The notes under the pieces were generated by a model, which did not search any database, had not been told where the DNA came from, and worked only from the letters and a program-made list of their open reading frames with translations. Both the position numbers and the translations under genes were made by a program. 64,000 nucleotides of DNA from an uncultured Verrucomicrobiales bacterium (GTDB taxonomy: Bacteria > Verrucomicrobiota > Verrucomicrobiia > Limisphaerales > Palsa-1400), in the NCBI GenBank assembly GCA_903927905.1, contig CAIYOY010000215.1, positions 1-64,000 on the forward strand, given 5' to 3'. Below are positions 16,349 to 26,400 of this stretch, one piece after another (position 1 is the stretch's first letter; each line of letters begins with the position of its first letter).

Positions 16349-19339
16349 TTAAATAACTTGCCAGCGAATGGAAAACAAATGCTCGCTGGTGGTGCGCTGA
16401 CTGAGACGTTTTTCCAAGTGGTCAATGAGGGTGTCGCGCCGCTTTTTGATGCTGTCCTCCACGTCGAAGATGCGCTGGCGCTGGGTGCGCTGGGTCTTTT
16501 CCAGTTCGCGGATTTGGTTTTGGAGGGCGTGCTGGTCGTCCATGGTGGCGGCAAGCCGGGTCTGGCGGTTCAAGGTTTTTATCTGAGCCTTGGTGTCGGA
16601 CAATTCTTTTTCAGCGGCCATGACCATATCATCGGCCCAACGCTCCAATCGCTCGCGCTCCGCCTGAAAAATTTTGCTGTTGGTTTCCAGCGAGCGGGCG
16701 ATGGTGGCCTTGGCGTGGCGGGTGGCTTCCTGCTGCAATTTGGCGGGCGGCTGGGCGTCCGTAGGGGTGGCTTGCACGGTGGCATTGCACCGGAAAAGTT
16801 TCTCGCACGTTTCCTGATAAAGCGGATTGCCCTGATCCATGAAGGCTGAAAAGAGCATGTGTTCCTCGCGCTCGAAAGATTCGATGGTGAGTTTTTGCAG
16901 CAGCAACCAACCGGATTGACCCTGCAATGCTTCCACCTCGGCAATGCGGGTGGGGTGGGCGCTAACATTGAAAACGACGGTGGCAACGGGGGCCGCGCAT
17001 TTCCGGCCGGTGTCCAAGACGTGTTCGCCCAAGGGGTGGGAGAGGCGGTAAAGAAATTCGCCGGGGACGTTCGGCTCGGGCTTGGGGATGTCAATGCCAG
17101 CGGGCGAGCGGGATTTCCATACCTCCATGAAGTCGCCGGGTTTGGTTTTGGAAATGAGCTTGTAGCGTCCGAGATGGATTTCCGGCTTTGGCGTGGTGTG
17201 GAGATCGAAGGCGAGCGCGTCGTCGTCGAACTTGGCGCTATCGCGCAGCATGAAACGGCTGAGCGCCCAAAAGATACGGCTGACGCGGTCAAGCTGCACC
17301 CATGTCCGGTCCAGTTGGAATTTCAACCGGGCGTGAACGTCTTCGTCAAAGTGTTCCAACAAGGCACTTTTGGTTTTGTCTATCCGCTCGCGGATGCTGG
17401 CGTCCATTTCGGCCTGGAGTTTTTGGAAGGCCTCGGCGATGGCGTCCTGGGAACGGCAGCTTTGATAGATGGCGAGAATACGTTTCTCAAAATCAACGCC
17501 GGATTCAATGGAGCCAAGGACTTCGTCGGACGCGCCAAAGACGCCGTTAAAGAGGTTGAATTTTTCACCGAGCAATTCCAAAACGCGGCGGTCGGCATCG
17601 TTGCGTTCGTTTAAGAAATTGATGACAACGACATCGTGTTTCTGGCCGTAACGGTGGCAGCGGCCAATACGCTGCTCAATGCGCTGCGGATTCCAGGGCA
17701 AATCGTAATTGATAACGAGCGAGCAGAATTGAAGGTTGACGCCCTCGGAGGCGGCTTCGGTCGCGATCATGATGCTGGCCTGGTCGCGGAAGTTTTCGAT
17801 GATGGCGGTGCGGATGTCCACGGGGCGCGAACCGGAAGCGCGGCCCGTGCCGGCATTGGTGGAAAGCCAGTTCTCGTAAACGGCTTTTGAATCGGGGTCG
17901 GAATTGGTGCCATTGAATAGCACGATCTTCCCGGCATAGCCGTTGCTGGCGAGGAAGGAGCGGAGATATTCCTGGGTGCGGCGCGATTCGGTGAAGATGA
18001 GCGCCTTTTGGCTGGCTCCCATTTTCAGCATCTCGGCAAAGCCGATTTCGAGGGCACTGAGCAAGGAACGGGATTTAGTGTCAATGCCGATGCCCCGCGC
18101 CCAGCCGATGTAGCGGTCAAGCTCGGTGATTTCAGCCTGGAGTTTGACGGGGTCGAGCTTGGCCTTTTCCTCGGCGGGCGGCGGTGTGCCTTCCGGGTTG
18201 TCGGGAAGCTCCAACATCTCATCGAGGTAATCGGTTTCCAGTTCGTCGGCATTGATGAGGGTTTCGACGATGTTTTCCTCGGTCGGCTGGCCGTCGAGCA
18301 TTTTTTGCAAGCGGTCTTTCATCGTTTCCAACGTGCCAGCGATGGCGTGGCTGGAGGAGGCGAGCAACTTGCGCAGAATGAGGGTGGTGAGGGAACGTTG
18401 TTGGACCGGGATGGAAAAGGAATCGTCGCGCAGTAAGAACGCGGAAACGGTCTCGTAGAGCTTATGCTCGTCGTCGGTGGGACGAAACGGGCGCGTGATG
18501 GCGCGGCGCTGGGTGTATTGAATGTATTCGGTGACCTGGTTGCGAAGGGTGCGCTTGGTGAAGCCGGTCAGCCGGGCGCGAAGATCGGCAAGGTTGCTGT
18601 CTTTCCCAACGTATTGAGAGCGGAAGGATGAGACGTCGCCGAAAAGATTTTCGTCAATGAGTGAGGCAAGGCCGAAAAGTTCCATCAGGGAATTTTGCAA
18701 CGGCGTGGCGGTGAGCAGGAGCTTGCGGCGATTCTCCAAGGCCCAGCGAAGGCGCTGGCCCATTTGATTGTTGGGCTTGTAGGCATTGCGGAGTTTGTGG
18801 GCTTCGTCAATGACAACGAGGTTCCAATCAACGGCGCGGACATCGCCCTGCATGGCGCTGGCAAAATTGATCGAAGTGATGACAACGCGGTCGGTCAGGA
18901 ACGGCGCCGGGTTGCCGCCGCGCTGGGCTTTGCGGTAGGCAGTGGCGTCCAGGATGGTGGTTGGGACGTTGAATTTTTCCTCCAATTCCAAGCTCCATTG
19001 CTTGCGGATGGAGGCGGGGCAGATAACGAGAATACGACGACGGCGCTCGGCCCAAAGCTGGCAAAGGATCAATCCGGCTTCGATGGTTTTACCCAAACCG
19101 ACTTCGTCGGCGAGCAGGACGCCTTTGCTGAGCGGCGATTGAAGGGCGAATAAGGCGGCGTCAATCTGGTGGGGGTTCAGGTCAACAGTGGCGTTGAACA
19201 ATGAGGCGGAGAGACGGTCAACATCGGCAGAGGGCCTTTGAAGCGTCAGTTCATGCGCGAAATAGCGGGCGTGATAAGGCGTTATGGTTTCCCCGGTCAC
19301 AGCGGGGAAAGGAATAACGGGAATGAGCGGAAGGCGCAA
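16349..19339 (-). CDS. SNF2-type DEAD/DEAH helicase (defence-associated)
   Basis: The 996-residue protein has the SNF2/HepA layout: DEVGLGKTIEAG (79-89), DEAHKLRN (178-185), LLTATPLQNS, and a C-terminal helicase half ending in RIGRCHRYGQ. The last 150 residues form a charged coiled coil (about 850-960). Such helicases accompany methyltransferase/Res genes in several defence islands, for example DISARM and uncharacterised type III-like clusters. There is no nuclease motif that I can see. It is the first gene of the minus-strand cluster and is separated from the Fic gene by 110 bp. Confidence 0.8.
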   Translation of the reverse strand: MRLPLIPVIPFPAVTGETITPYHARYFAHELTLQRPSADVDRLSASLFNATVDLNPHQIDAALFALQSPLSKGVLLADEVGLGKTIEAGLILCQLWAERRRRILVICPASIRKQWSLELEEKFNVPTTILDATAYRKAQRGGNPAPFLTDRVVITSINFASAMQGDVRAVDWNLVVIDEAHKLRNAYKPNNQMGQRLRWALENRRKLLLTATPLQNSLMELFGLASLIDENLFGDVSSFRSQYVGKDSNLADLRARLTGFTKRTLRNQVTEYIQYTQRRAITRPFRPTDDEHKLYETVSAFLLRDDSFSIPVQQRSLTTLILRKLLASSSHAIAGTLETMKDRLQKMLDGQPTEENIVETLINADELETDYLDEMLELPDNPEGTPPPAEEKAKLDPVKLQAEITELDRYIGWARGIGIDTKSRSLLSALEIGFAEMLKMGASQKALIFTESRRTQEYLRSFLASNGYAGKIVLFNGTNSDPDSKAVYENWLSTNAGTGRASGSRPVDIRTAIIENFRDQASIMIATEAASEGVNLQFCSLVINYDLPWNPQRIEQRIGRCHRYGQKHDVVVINFLNERNDADRRVLELLGEKFNLFNGVFGASDEVLGSIESGVDFEKRILAIYQSCRSQDAIAEAFQKLQAEMDASIRERIDKTKSALLEHFDEDVHARLKFQLDRTWVQLDRVSRIFWALSRFMLRDSAKFDDDALAFDLHTTPKPEIHLGRYKLISKTKPGDFMEVWKSRSPAGIDIPKPEPNVPGEFLYRLSHPLGEHVLDTGRKCAAPVATVVFNVSAHPTRIAEVEALQGQSGWLLLQKLTIESFEREEHMLFSAFMDQGNPLYQETCEKLFRCNATVQATPTDAQPPAKLQQEATRHAKATIARSLETNSKIFQAERERLERWADDMVMAAEKELSDTKAQIKTLNRQTRLAATMDDQHALQNQIRELEKTQRTQRQRIFDVEDSIKKRRDTLIDHLEKRLSQRTTSEHLFSIRWQVI

Positions 19340-19392
19340 TGCTAAAGGGGGAAGGAAAGGGAAGCGGGGTGAAACCGCCGGTCAGCGGCGGT

Positions 19393-19608
19393 TTAATGCA
19401 CAGTGGCAATCGCGGGAGAATAATTTATCGAAAAACTTTTTTGAGAGGATGCCGGTTTGCTTGGGCTTGATGCCTTTACCTTCTCTCGAAGGCGCGCCAC
19501 GAAAACTTCCAACTCTTTGCGCTCAGTTGGATTGGCGCATTGCTCTAATTTCTTCTCAAAAAAAGCTAACGCTTGCGACTCCTGGCCTTCAATATATGCA
19601 AAACTCAT
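19393..19608 (-). CDS. Small helical protein coupled to the Ntn hydrolase
   Basis: This 71-residue frame starts 1 bp after the stop of the Ntn-hydrolase gene, which strongly suggests translational coupling. Residues 10-50 are predicted helical with alternating charges (EKKLEQCANPTERKELEVFV). The tail is Ser/Lys-rich. I recognise no family. A partner, regulator or substrate of the Ntn hydrolase is possible. Its base composition is AT-richer than the flanking genes, like that of its neighbour. Confidence 0.55.
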   Translation of the reverse strand: MSFAYIEGQESQALAFFEKKLEQCANPTERKELEVFVARLREKVKASSPSKPASSQKSFSINYSPAIATVH

Positions 19609-19609
19609 A

Positions 19610-20413
19610 TTATCTATCGAGTAGGCGATACAATTCTTTTTGCGCTATCCATTTAAATCCACCTCTATGGGTAACAAGCGCAACATCAATCTCGCCCCCA
19701 ACATTCGGCAACTGACCAGAAAATCTTTGATAATCTGATGTTGTTCGTATCAAAAACTTCGCATAATCAATCGCATCTTGCAACGAAAAGGCTTCAAAAT
19801 TTGCTCCAGCATTACCATTTGGCCAAAGAAGTGCTACCACCGAAGTGTCACCAGTACAAAACGCTGCGCCACTTTGCTTTTCAACTTTAGATTTTTTCCC
19901 TATGCTAAGACCATAAATCACAGCCACCGGTTCTCCATTAGAGTCTTTTGCAAATCCAGCTAATTGAAAACCAAATGGGTAATAAGTGTCTGGCAACAAT
20001 GCTTCGTTTACGCTTCCCTTCTTCCATTCCAACCGCAATTGCTTATCGAAATATAATTTAATTTCCTCAGCGATAACAGCCAGATGATCATCTCCATCTT
20101 TGGAAGGTTCGGGAAGCTTGGCATTTAAATCCAAAACGTGATTATACATGCTTCTGCTATTCACAAACGCAGAACCGTATATTGCCAGCGCGAACTTTCC
20201 TTTAATATCAAATAATTTTTGTGCGTATGGAAATGTTGAACTTGGCACTGACACTGGCGGCACTTGGACATCCTTGATTTCTACCTGATCAGAACATTTT
20301 GGACAAACCCCGGCCACATTCATTTTTTGAGTGATTGGCCGCGTTAACGTCATGAGGCTATCGGATGCAATGACGATACCATCAGGAACTCGCAGTGAAA
20401 CATTTAAGGTCAT
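19610..20413 (-). CDS. Proteasome beta-like Ntn hydrolase
   Basis: After loss of Met1 the chain would begin with Thr, followed by VSLRVPDGIVIASDS. The aspartate then falls at mature position 17, as in proteasome beta subunits and their Anbu/HslV relatives. A lysine in AQKLFDI (Lys66) is a good candidate for the catalytic lysine, displaced by an insertion with one CPKC knuckle (37-40). KFALAIYGSA continues the beta-fold pattern. A Thr-nucleophile amidase or protease is therefore predicted. It is cytoplasmic, AT-rich, and lies between a defence cluster and an integrase. No cognate ATPase gene is near. Confidence 0.7.
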   Translation of the reverse strand: MTLNVSLRVPDGIVIASDSLMTLTRPITQKMNVAGVCPKCSDQVEIKDVQVPPVSVPSSTFPYAQKLFDIKGKFALAIYGSAFVNSRSMYNHVLDLNAKLPEPSKDGDDHLAVIAEEIKLYFDKQLRLEWKKGSVNEALLPDTYYPFGFQLAGFAKDSNGEPVAVIYGLSIGKKSKVEKQSGAAFCTGDTSVVALLWPNGNAGANFEAFSLQDAIDYAKFLIRTTSDYQRFSGQLPNVGGEIDVALVTHRGGFKWIAQKELYRLLDR

Positions 20414-20475
20414 CTCTGGTTTTGCTTGCGACAGTAGCGATCCTACGAGCTCCCGTCAATCGTTTTGGTTCTGTC

Positions 20476-21870
20476 TCACGCAGCGACTTGGAGGTCTCTT
20501 GTTGCTGTTGTGAGTTTGGCGATCGGCCCTTTGACTGTTTTGGGAGTGATGGCCCAAAATTCTTTGGCGTCGGCTTCCTTCACCAAACCACGGTAATGCT
20601 TATGCAGAATGTTGGGGGAGTTGCCGGCCCATGTGGCGGCTTCACCTTCGTGTTTGTTCGTGGCCAGAAACATGGAGACGGCGGTGTGGCGCATGTAATC
20701 CTGCACCCACGGGCGGAGTTTTTCGACTGCCACGGCTTTTTCGGTACGTTTGCCTTTTTTGGCTGACGCGACTGTCTCGGCGGTTTTGCTGGCTTTCTTA
20801 TTGGCGGCAGCGGCTTCGCGTTTCTCTTGCTCGGCTTCTTCGTTGCCATATCCGGCGGCTTTTTTGACGCGGCCAAAGTGACGCGCAAAGGCGGCTGGAA
20901 CGAACGCTGGCTTCTTGGTGGCCATAGGGGTGAGCCAGTCAAGGGCGTTGTCGGAAAGCTTCACAATGCGGCGCTGGCGCGTCTTTGCCATGCTGCCGTC
21001 GAGGGTGATGGTCTTTTCTTCAAGGTCTATCCGGTCCCAGGTGAGGCGGGCGACTTCGGCGGGGCGGAGTCCGGCAAAGAGACTGATGGCGACGTAGGGC
21101 AAGAGGACGCCGTCGTTGTATTCGCGGGCGGCGGACAGTAGGCGGCGGCAATCCTGCACGGCAAGGACGCTCGGCTCGTGGCTGTCGGTGGCGGGCTTGT
21201 CCACGGTGAGCATGGGGTTGGTGTCGGTGTATTTGCGGCGGAGGCACCAATTGAGGAAATTGGACCCGGCCAGGCGGTTGTTGATCTGTGTGCGCGGCCC
21301 GGTGTTGTCGCGCATGACGAAATCACGGCAATCGTCGGTGGTGAGGTCGGAGACGTTCTTGGCGCCATAGAGGCGGTGGAACATGCCAAGGCGACCCTTG
21401 AGGTTGCGGATGGTGTCGGGGCGGCGGTTCTGCTTCTCGCGCTCGGCGACAAAGAGGTCGTAGGCAGCTAGGACGGTGATTTTGTTGATCGGCTCGCGGT
21501 AGTTGGCAATAAATTGTTGAATGCCGAAGAGCAAGGATTTGTCGTGCAGTTTGGGATGCGCTTTGAGCAGGGCCTTTGCGCTCTCGGCGTCTTTGATATC
21601 GTCGTCGGTCAGGCGGGTGGCCTTCATGCGGGTGACGATGTCGGTGTGGAAGTTGGCGACCTCAATATCTAGGTTGCCTTTGGCGGCGATGGCTTCTTCC
21701 TGGGTCTTGTAATTCTCGCGGACGCGGGTGCCGTCGGCCTTGTAACCGGCCACGCGGAAAACGGAGTCGCCGCTGGGGTTGGTGAAGTGGTTTATGTGAA
21801 AACGCTCCTTGGCGGCGCGTTTAGCTTTGGTCTTGGTTTTGGTTTTGCCGGTGGTTGCCGTTGTTTTCAT
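20476..21870 (-). CDS. int: Tyrosine recombinase (integrase)
   Basis: The catalytic set is visible: Arg269 (AGLRPAEVARLTW), Arg394-His395 (YMRHTAV), Trp414 (ATWAGNSP) and nucleophile Tyr426 (LHKHYRG). An SAM-like core-binding domain precedes it, and the N-terminus is basic. A Lys/Ala/Glu-rich insert of about 45 residues (341-386) interrupts the catalytic domain. The start lies about 90 bp from a tRNA-Ser 3' end, the expected attachment site, so this enzyme very likely integrated the element. A tandem 12-bp repeat directly upstream may be a binding site. Confidence 0.92.
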   Translation of the reverse strand: MKTTATTGKTKTKTKAKRAAKERFHINHFTNPSGDSVFRVAGYKADGTRVRENYKTQEEAIAAKGNLDIEVANFHTDIVTRMKATRLTDDDIKDAESAKALLKAHPKLHDKSLLFGIQQFIANYREPINKITVLAAYDLFVAEREKQNRRPDTIRNLKGRLGMFHRLYGAKNVSDLTTDDCRDFVMRDNTGPRTQINNRLAGSNFLNWCLRRKYTDTNPMLTVDKPATDSHEPSVLAVQDCRRLLSAAREYNDGVLLPYVAISLFAGLRPAEVARLTWDRIDLEEKTITLDGSMAKTRQRRIVKLSDNALDWLTPMATKKPAFVPAAFARHFGRVKKAAGYGNEEAEQEKREAAAANKKASKTAETVASAKKGKRTEKAVAVEKLRPWVQDYMRHTAVSMFLATNKHEGEAATWAGNSPNILHKHYRGLVKEADAKEFWAITPKTVKGPIAKLTTATRDLQVAA

Positions 21871-21877
21871 GGTTTCT

Positions 21878-21901
21878 ATTTAGGCAAATATTTAGGCAAA
21901 T
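21878..21901 (+). repeat. Tandem 12-bp repeat upstream of int
   Basis: ATTTAGGCAAAT occurs twice without spacer (21878-21889 and 21890-21901), directly upstream of the integrase start and about 60 bp from the tRNA fragment. Its position suits an arm-type integrase or operator site. Confidence 0.6.
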
Positions 21902-21959
21902 GTCAACCATGTATGCAAAGATATTGATTTTATTGGGTGAAATTGATGCTGTCCGTAGG

Positions 21960-22020
21960 CTTGCTAAACCGTTATACTAGTAAAATCGTATCGGGGGTTC
22001 GAATCCCCCCCTCTCCGCCA
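21960..22020 (+). other. Attachment site: 3' half of tRNA-Ser(GCU)
   Basis: TTGCTAA (21961-21967) fits a Ser GCU anticodon loop. A long variable arm follows, then a T-arm (GGGGG TTCGAAT CCCCC) and CCTCTCC-GCCA. Upstream, the acceptor 5' strand GGAGAGG and a D-arm are missing, and the anticodon stem is not completed. This is therefore a partial copy left by integration, not a working tRNA. It marks the right end of the element; the intact tRNA should lie at the other end, left of the window. Confidence 0.85.
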
Positions 22021-22166
22021 GTTTTTAATAAGGGCAAAGATTTTCCAGCGGAGCATGGTCGGCCAACGGCTTCGAGATGTTGCGTTCTTTCCATGAATAC
22101 TTGGGAAACAAAATGAATACGTCAGCCCTCCCTAGGGGGCTTATTTTCCGATTTGATTCTCCTCGC

Positions 22167-23369
22167 ATGAATATTCAGCACAACTTCAGCTTATCCATTT
22201 ATTTCAGTACGGCAGTCGTCGCGGGACTGGCCTTTGCCCTGGCGACTGGTCAAGCCAGAGGCGGAGACTCGTTCGCGCCTGTCTCGGCCGCCATGCAAGA
22301 GTGTATCGCCAACCAGGAAGCGGCTGGCGTGGTGGCGTTGATCGCCACGCCCAAAAAAATTATCCATCTTGAGGCCGATGGCTTGTCAGATATCGCCGCC
22401 AAAACCCCGATGCGCCCCGACACCATCTGCCGGATCGCTTCGATGACCAAGCTCTTCACCGCGACAGCCGTGATGATGCTGCAAGAAGAAGGAAAACTTT
22501 CGGTGGACGATCCCGTCGCCAAGTACCTGCCGGAACTGGGCGATTTGAAAACGACCGACGGCAAAACTCCGAAACTGACCTTGCGGCATCTGTTAACCCA
22601 CACCGCAGGCATGTCCGAAGGGACGAGAGCGCAATATCGAACGGCCCACTGTCTGGCGGATGTGATTCCCTTCTATGTGGGCAAACCGCTCGGGTTTGAG
22701 CCAGGGAGCAAATGGGAATATTGTCAATCGGGCATCAATACGCTGGGACGGATTGTTGAGATCGTCTCCGGCCAATCGTTTCCTGATTTCCTGCAGAAGC
22801 GAATCTTTGATCCGCTGGGCATGAAGGACACCACGTTTTATCTCCGCCCGGAGCAGCTTCCACGGCTGGCCAAGATCTATCAGCGCATCGATGGAAAACT
22901 TCAAGACGACCCTTTTGATCCCAAAGGACCATCGCCCACCGACCACCGTCGTTTTCCCGCGCCCAACAGCGGTTTGTTCTCCACGGCGCCGGATTTCGCC
23001 CGGTTCTGTCAAATGATTCTCAATCAAGGTAAACTCGATGGGAAACGTTACTTAAAACCGAAGACTGTCAAACTGATGACCAGCATCCAGACGGGCGACC
23101 TCAAGACGGGCTTCACCGAGGGCAACGGGTGGGGTTTGGGCTGGTGCGTGGTGCGCCGACCGCAGGGAATCACCGCCATGCTGTCTCCCGGAACCTGCGG
23201 GCATGGTGGCGGCTTCGGCACGCAGGCCTGGATTGATCCGGCGAAACGTGTGATTTACATCCTAATGTACCAGCGCTCGAACTTTCCGGACAATGCCGAC
23301 GACTCCGAGGTGCGCCAGGCCTTTCAAACCACCGCCGCCGATTCGTTGGGGTTTAAGTTCAAGCATTGA
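22167..23369 (+). CDS. Secreted serine hydrolase (class C beta-lactamase family)
   Basis: The protein has the SxxK catalytic motif SMTK, a tyrosine motif at YCQSGIN, and an HGGGFG box in place of KTG. This places it in the serine beta-lactamase-like/DD-peptidase-like family (EstB and related). I chose the Met at 22167 because it heads a signal peptide (hydrophobic IYFSTAVVAGLAFALATG, then QARG). Starts at 22077 or 22113 would add residues before the signal. It is the first gene after the attachment site and converges with nifJ. The substrate could be a peptidoglycan fragment or an ester; sequence alone does not decide. Confidence 0.85.
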   Translation: MNIQHNFSLSIYFSTAVVAGLAFALATGQARGGDSFAPVSAAMQECIANQEAAGVVALIATPKKIIHLEADGLSDIAAKTPMRPDTICRIASMTKLFTATAVMMLQEEGKLSVDDPVAKYLPELGDLKTTDGKTPKLTLRHLLTHTAGMSEGTRAQYRTAHCLADVIPFYVGKPLGFEPGSKWEYCQSGINTLGRIVEIVSGQSFPDFLQKRIFDPLGMKDTTFYLRPEQLPRLAKIYQRIDGKLQDDPFDPKGPSPTDHRRFPAPNSGLFSTAPDFARFCQMILNQGKLDGKRYLKPKTVKLMTSIQTGDLKTGFTEGNGWGLGWCVVRRPQGITAMLSPGTCGHGGGFGTQAWIDPAKRVIYILMYQRSNFPDNADDSEVRQAFQTTAADSLGFKFKH

Positions 23370-23457
23370 CCGGCCTGCGCCGTGGAAGCTTCCACTCGTG
23401 CACATCATCAAATTATGAGGGCCCTTTGGTTGCCGTTGCAGATTTGACGAACCGCAT

Positions 23458-26400
23458 TCAAGCAACAGGTGCATGAACCGGAGTCTCGATCGCAGGCGTT
23501 TTCTTGACCGGTTCCGTGGCCAGCGGGACCAAGCCGGCAAGTTTTTCATAGAACTCGAATCGCTTGAAAACATTTGCCTGGGCCTCGGCGAGCAACGCGC
23601 GGGCGCGATCCGGGTCTTTGGCCGCCAGGATCTGAAAGCGCGTTTCCGCTTTCCAGAAACTTTCCAAAGTAATCTTGGGGGCCGGGGAATCGAGCTTGAG
23701 ACCGGGCTGGCCGAGCGCGGCGCGGCGCGGGTCAAACCGGTAGAGCGGAAAATAGCCACTGTCAACAGCATGTTTTTGCTGCTCCAGCCCCAGACCCAAC
23801 CCATAGCCATGGGCGATGCAGGGGCTGTAGGCGATGATCAACGAGGTGCCATCATAAGACTCCGCTTCTTCCAAAACCTTGACCGTCTGGCTGTCCTTGG
23901 CACCAAGGGCGACTTGGGCGACATAGGCAGTGCCATAGGTCATGGCGATAAGGCCCAGATCTTTTTTGCCCTGCCTTTTGCCGGAGGCGGCGAATTTGGC
24001 CGTGGCGCCCAGCGGAGTGGACTTGGACTGCTGACCGCCGGTGTTGGAATAAACTTCCGTGTCCAGCACCAGAATATTGACGTCGGTATTGGAGGCAATA
24101 ACGTGATCCAGCCCGCCAAACCCGATGTCGTAAGCCCAGCCATCACCGCCAACGATCCAGACGGATTTCTTGACGAGAAAATCAGCCACGGCCATGAGCT
24201 TGGAACCGTCCAGTGAATCCAGGGTCTGCAATTGTTGTTTCAACGCGGCAACTCGCACCCGTTGCTGGGCAATCTCCGTTTCCGTTGCTTGTTTGGCGTC
24301 GAGCAATTCGTCCACGAAAGAATCGCCCAGGCGCGGCGCGAGCTTTTTCAGCAGATGCCGCGCGAGTTCAGCTTGCTGGTCCACACCCAGGCGCTGACCC
24401 AAACCATATTCCGCGTTGTCTTCAAAAAGAGAATTGGACCACGCCGGCCCCCTGCCCTCACGATTGACCGAATAAGGTGTGGTTGGAAGATTGCCGCCAT
24501 AGATCGAAGAGCAACCCGTGGCATTGGCGATGAGCAAACGATCGCCATACATTTGTGTCAACAACTTAATGTACGGGGTCTCACCGCAACCCGAACACGC
24601 GCCGGAATATTCCATCAACGGCTCCATGAACTGGACTGATTTGACATCGAGCGCCAGCTTCGTCCGGTCCGGCGAAGGCAGGCTGAGGAAGAATTTGAAA
24701 TTCTCCTTCTCCTGTTCCCGCACCGGTTCCATCGGAACCATGTTCAAGGCCTTGCGGGCCGGGTCTGTTTTTGACTTCACCGGACAAACGGCAAAACAAA
24801 GGTTGCAACCGGTGCAATCCTCCGGCGCGACTTGCAGGGAATACTTGGTCCCTTTGTGTTCGTTGGAACGAAAATCAACCGCCTTAAATTTTTCCGGGCC
24901 TTCGGCCAGATGTCCCGCCGGGTACCACTTCGCCCGAATGGCCGCGTGCGGACAGACCAGCACGCATTTATTGCATTGGATGCAAATGGCCGAGTCCCAC
25001 TCTGGAATCTCCAGCGCAATGGCCCGTTTTTCCCATTTGCTCGTGCCGGTCGGCCAGGTGCCGTCCGGGGTGAACACGCTCACCGGCAAGAGATCGCCTT
25101 TGTTCGCCATCATCATGCTGGTGACCCGCTGCACAAAATCAGGAGCTTCCAGCGGGACCGTCGGAGCCTGGTGATGGCCCGATGCATCCGCTGTCGGAAT
25201 CGGAACTTCATGCAGCGCGGCCAGGGTTTGGTCCACGGCCGCAAAATTCTTTTGCACCACCGCTTCACCTTTCTTCGCATAGCTTTTACGAATGGAATTT
25301 TTGATGTGTTCGATGGCCTCATCGCGTGGCAGCACACCGGAGATGGCGAAGAAGCATGTCTGCATGATGGTGTTGATGCGGCCACCCATGCCGGCCAGTT
25401 TGGCGACTTTGTAGGCGTCAATGATGTACAGTTTCAAACCCTTGGCCCGGATCTGCTCTTGGACCTCGATCGGAAAATGGTTCCAAACATCCCCCGGGCT
25501 GTAAATCGAATTGACCAAAAACACTGCGCCGTGATCCGCACAACTCAGCACGTCGCAACGTTCCAAAAATTGCCATTGATGGCAGGCGACAAAATTCGCG
25601 TGCCGCACCAGATACGGCGACTTGATGGGATTTGGGCCGAAGCGCAGATGCGAAATGGTCATCGCGCCCGATTTCTTGGAATCATAGACAAAATAACCCT
25701 GGGCATAATGTTCGGTCTCGGTGCCGATGATTTTGATGGAGTTCTTATTTGCGCCCACGGTGCCATCGGCGCCAAGCCCGTAAAACACCGCCCGCACGAC
25801 TTCTTTCGGCTCGATGTCGAATTCGGGATCAAACGGAAGGGAATGATGCGTGACATCATCCGTTATCCCCACAGTGAAATGATTCTTGGGATGGCTCTTT
25901 TTCAGTTCATCAAAGACTGATTTGACCATCGCGGGGGTGAATTCCTTGGAGGACAGACCATAGCGCCCGCCGGTGATTTGCACCGGCGCGTCGAATGAGC
26001 CAAGCCCCGCTTCACATCCTTCGTGCAGCGCCGTGACTACATCCTGATAAAGCGGTTCGCCGATGGCTCCCGGTTCCTTGGTTCGATCCAGCACCGCAAT
26101 TCGCTTGGTGGTGGCCGGAAGTGCGCTGATAAAGTGTTCCACGGAAAACGGACGGAACAACCGCACTTTCAAAACTCCGACCCGCTCGCCACGAGCGTTC
26201 AACCAGTTGGCCGTTTCTTCCGCCGTTTCACCACCCGAACCCATGATGACGATCACCCGGTCGGCCTGGGGATGGCCGACATAGTCAAATAACCGGTATT
26301 TTCTGCCCGTCAGCGGGGCGAACAAATCCATCTGCTCCTGCACAATGGCGGGGGTTCGATCATAAAAGCGGTTGGCGGCTTCACGCGCCTGGAAAAAAAC

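Noticed and set aside
8139-19339. DISARM, BREX or Druantia locus
   Set aside because: No DUF1998 protein, PLD nuclease, PglZ, BrxC-like ATPase or DruE-type helicase is seen. The helicase, Mod-like and Res combination is closer to a type III-like system.
21930-22020. Functional tRNA-Ser gene
   Set aside because: The acceptor 5' strand, D-arm and left anticodon stem are missing. Only the 3' half is present, as expected for an attachment site.
23382-23395. 14-bp palindrome GTGGAAGCTTCCAC between the convergent serine hydrolase and nifJ genes as terminator
   Set aside because: No loop and no T-run follow. It may be chance or a weak bidirectional terminator.
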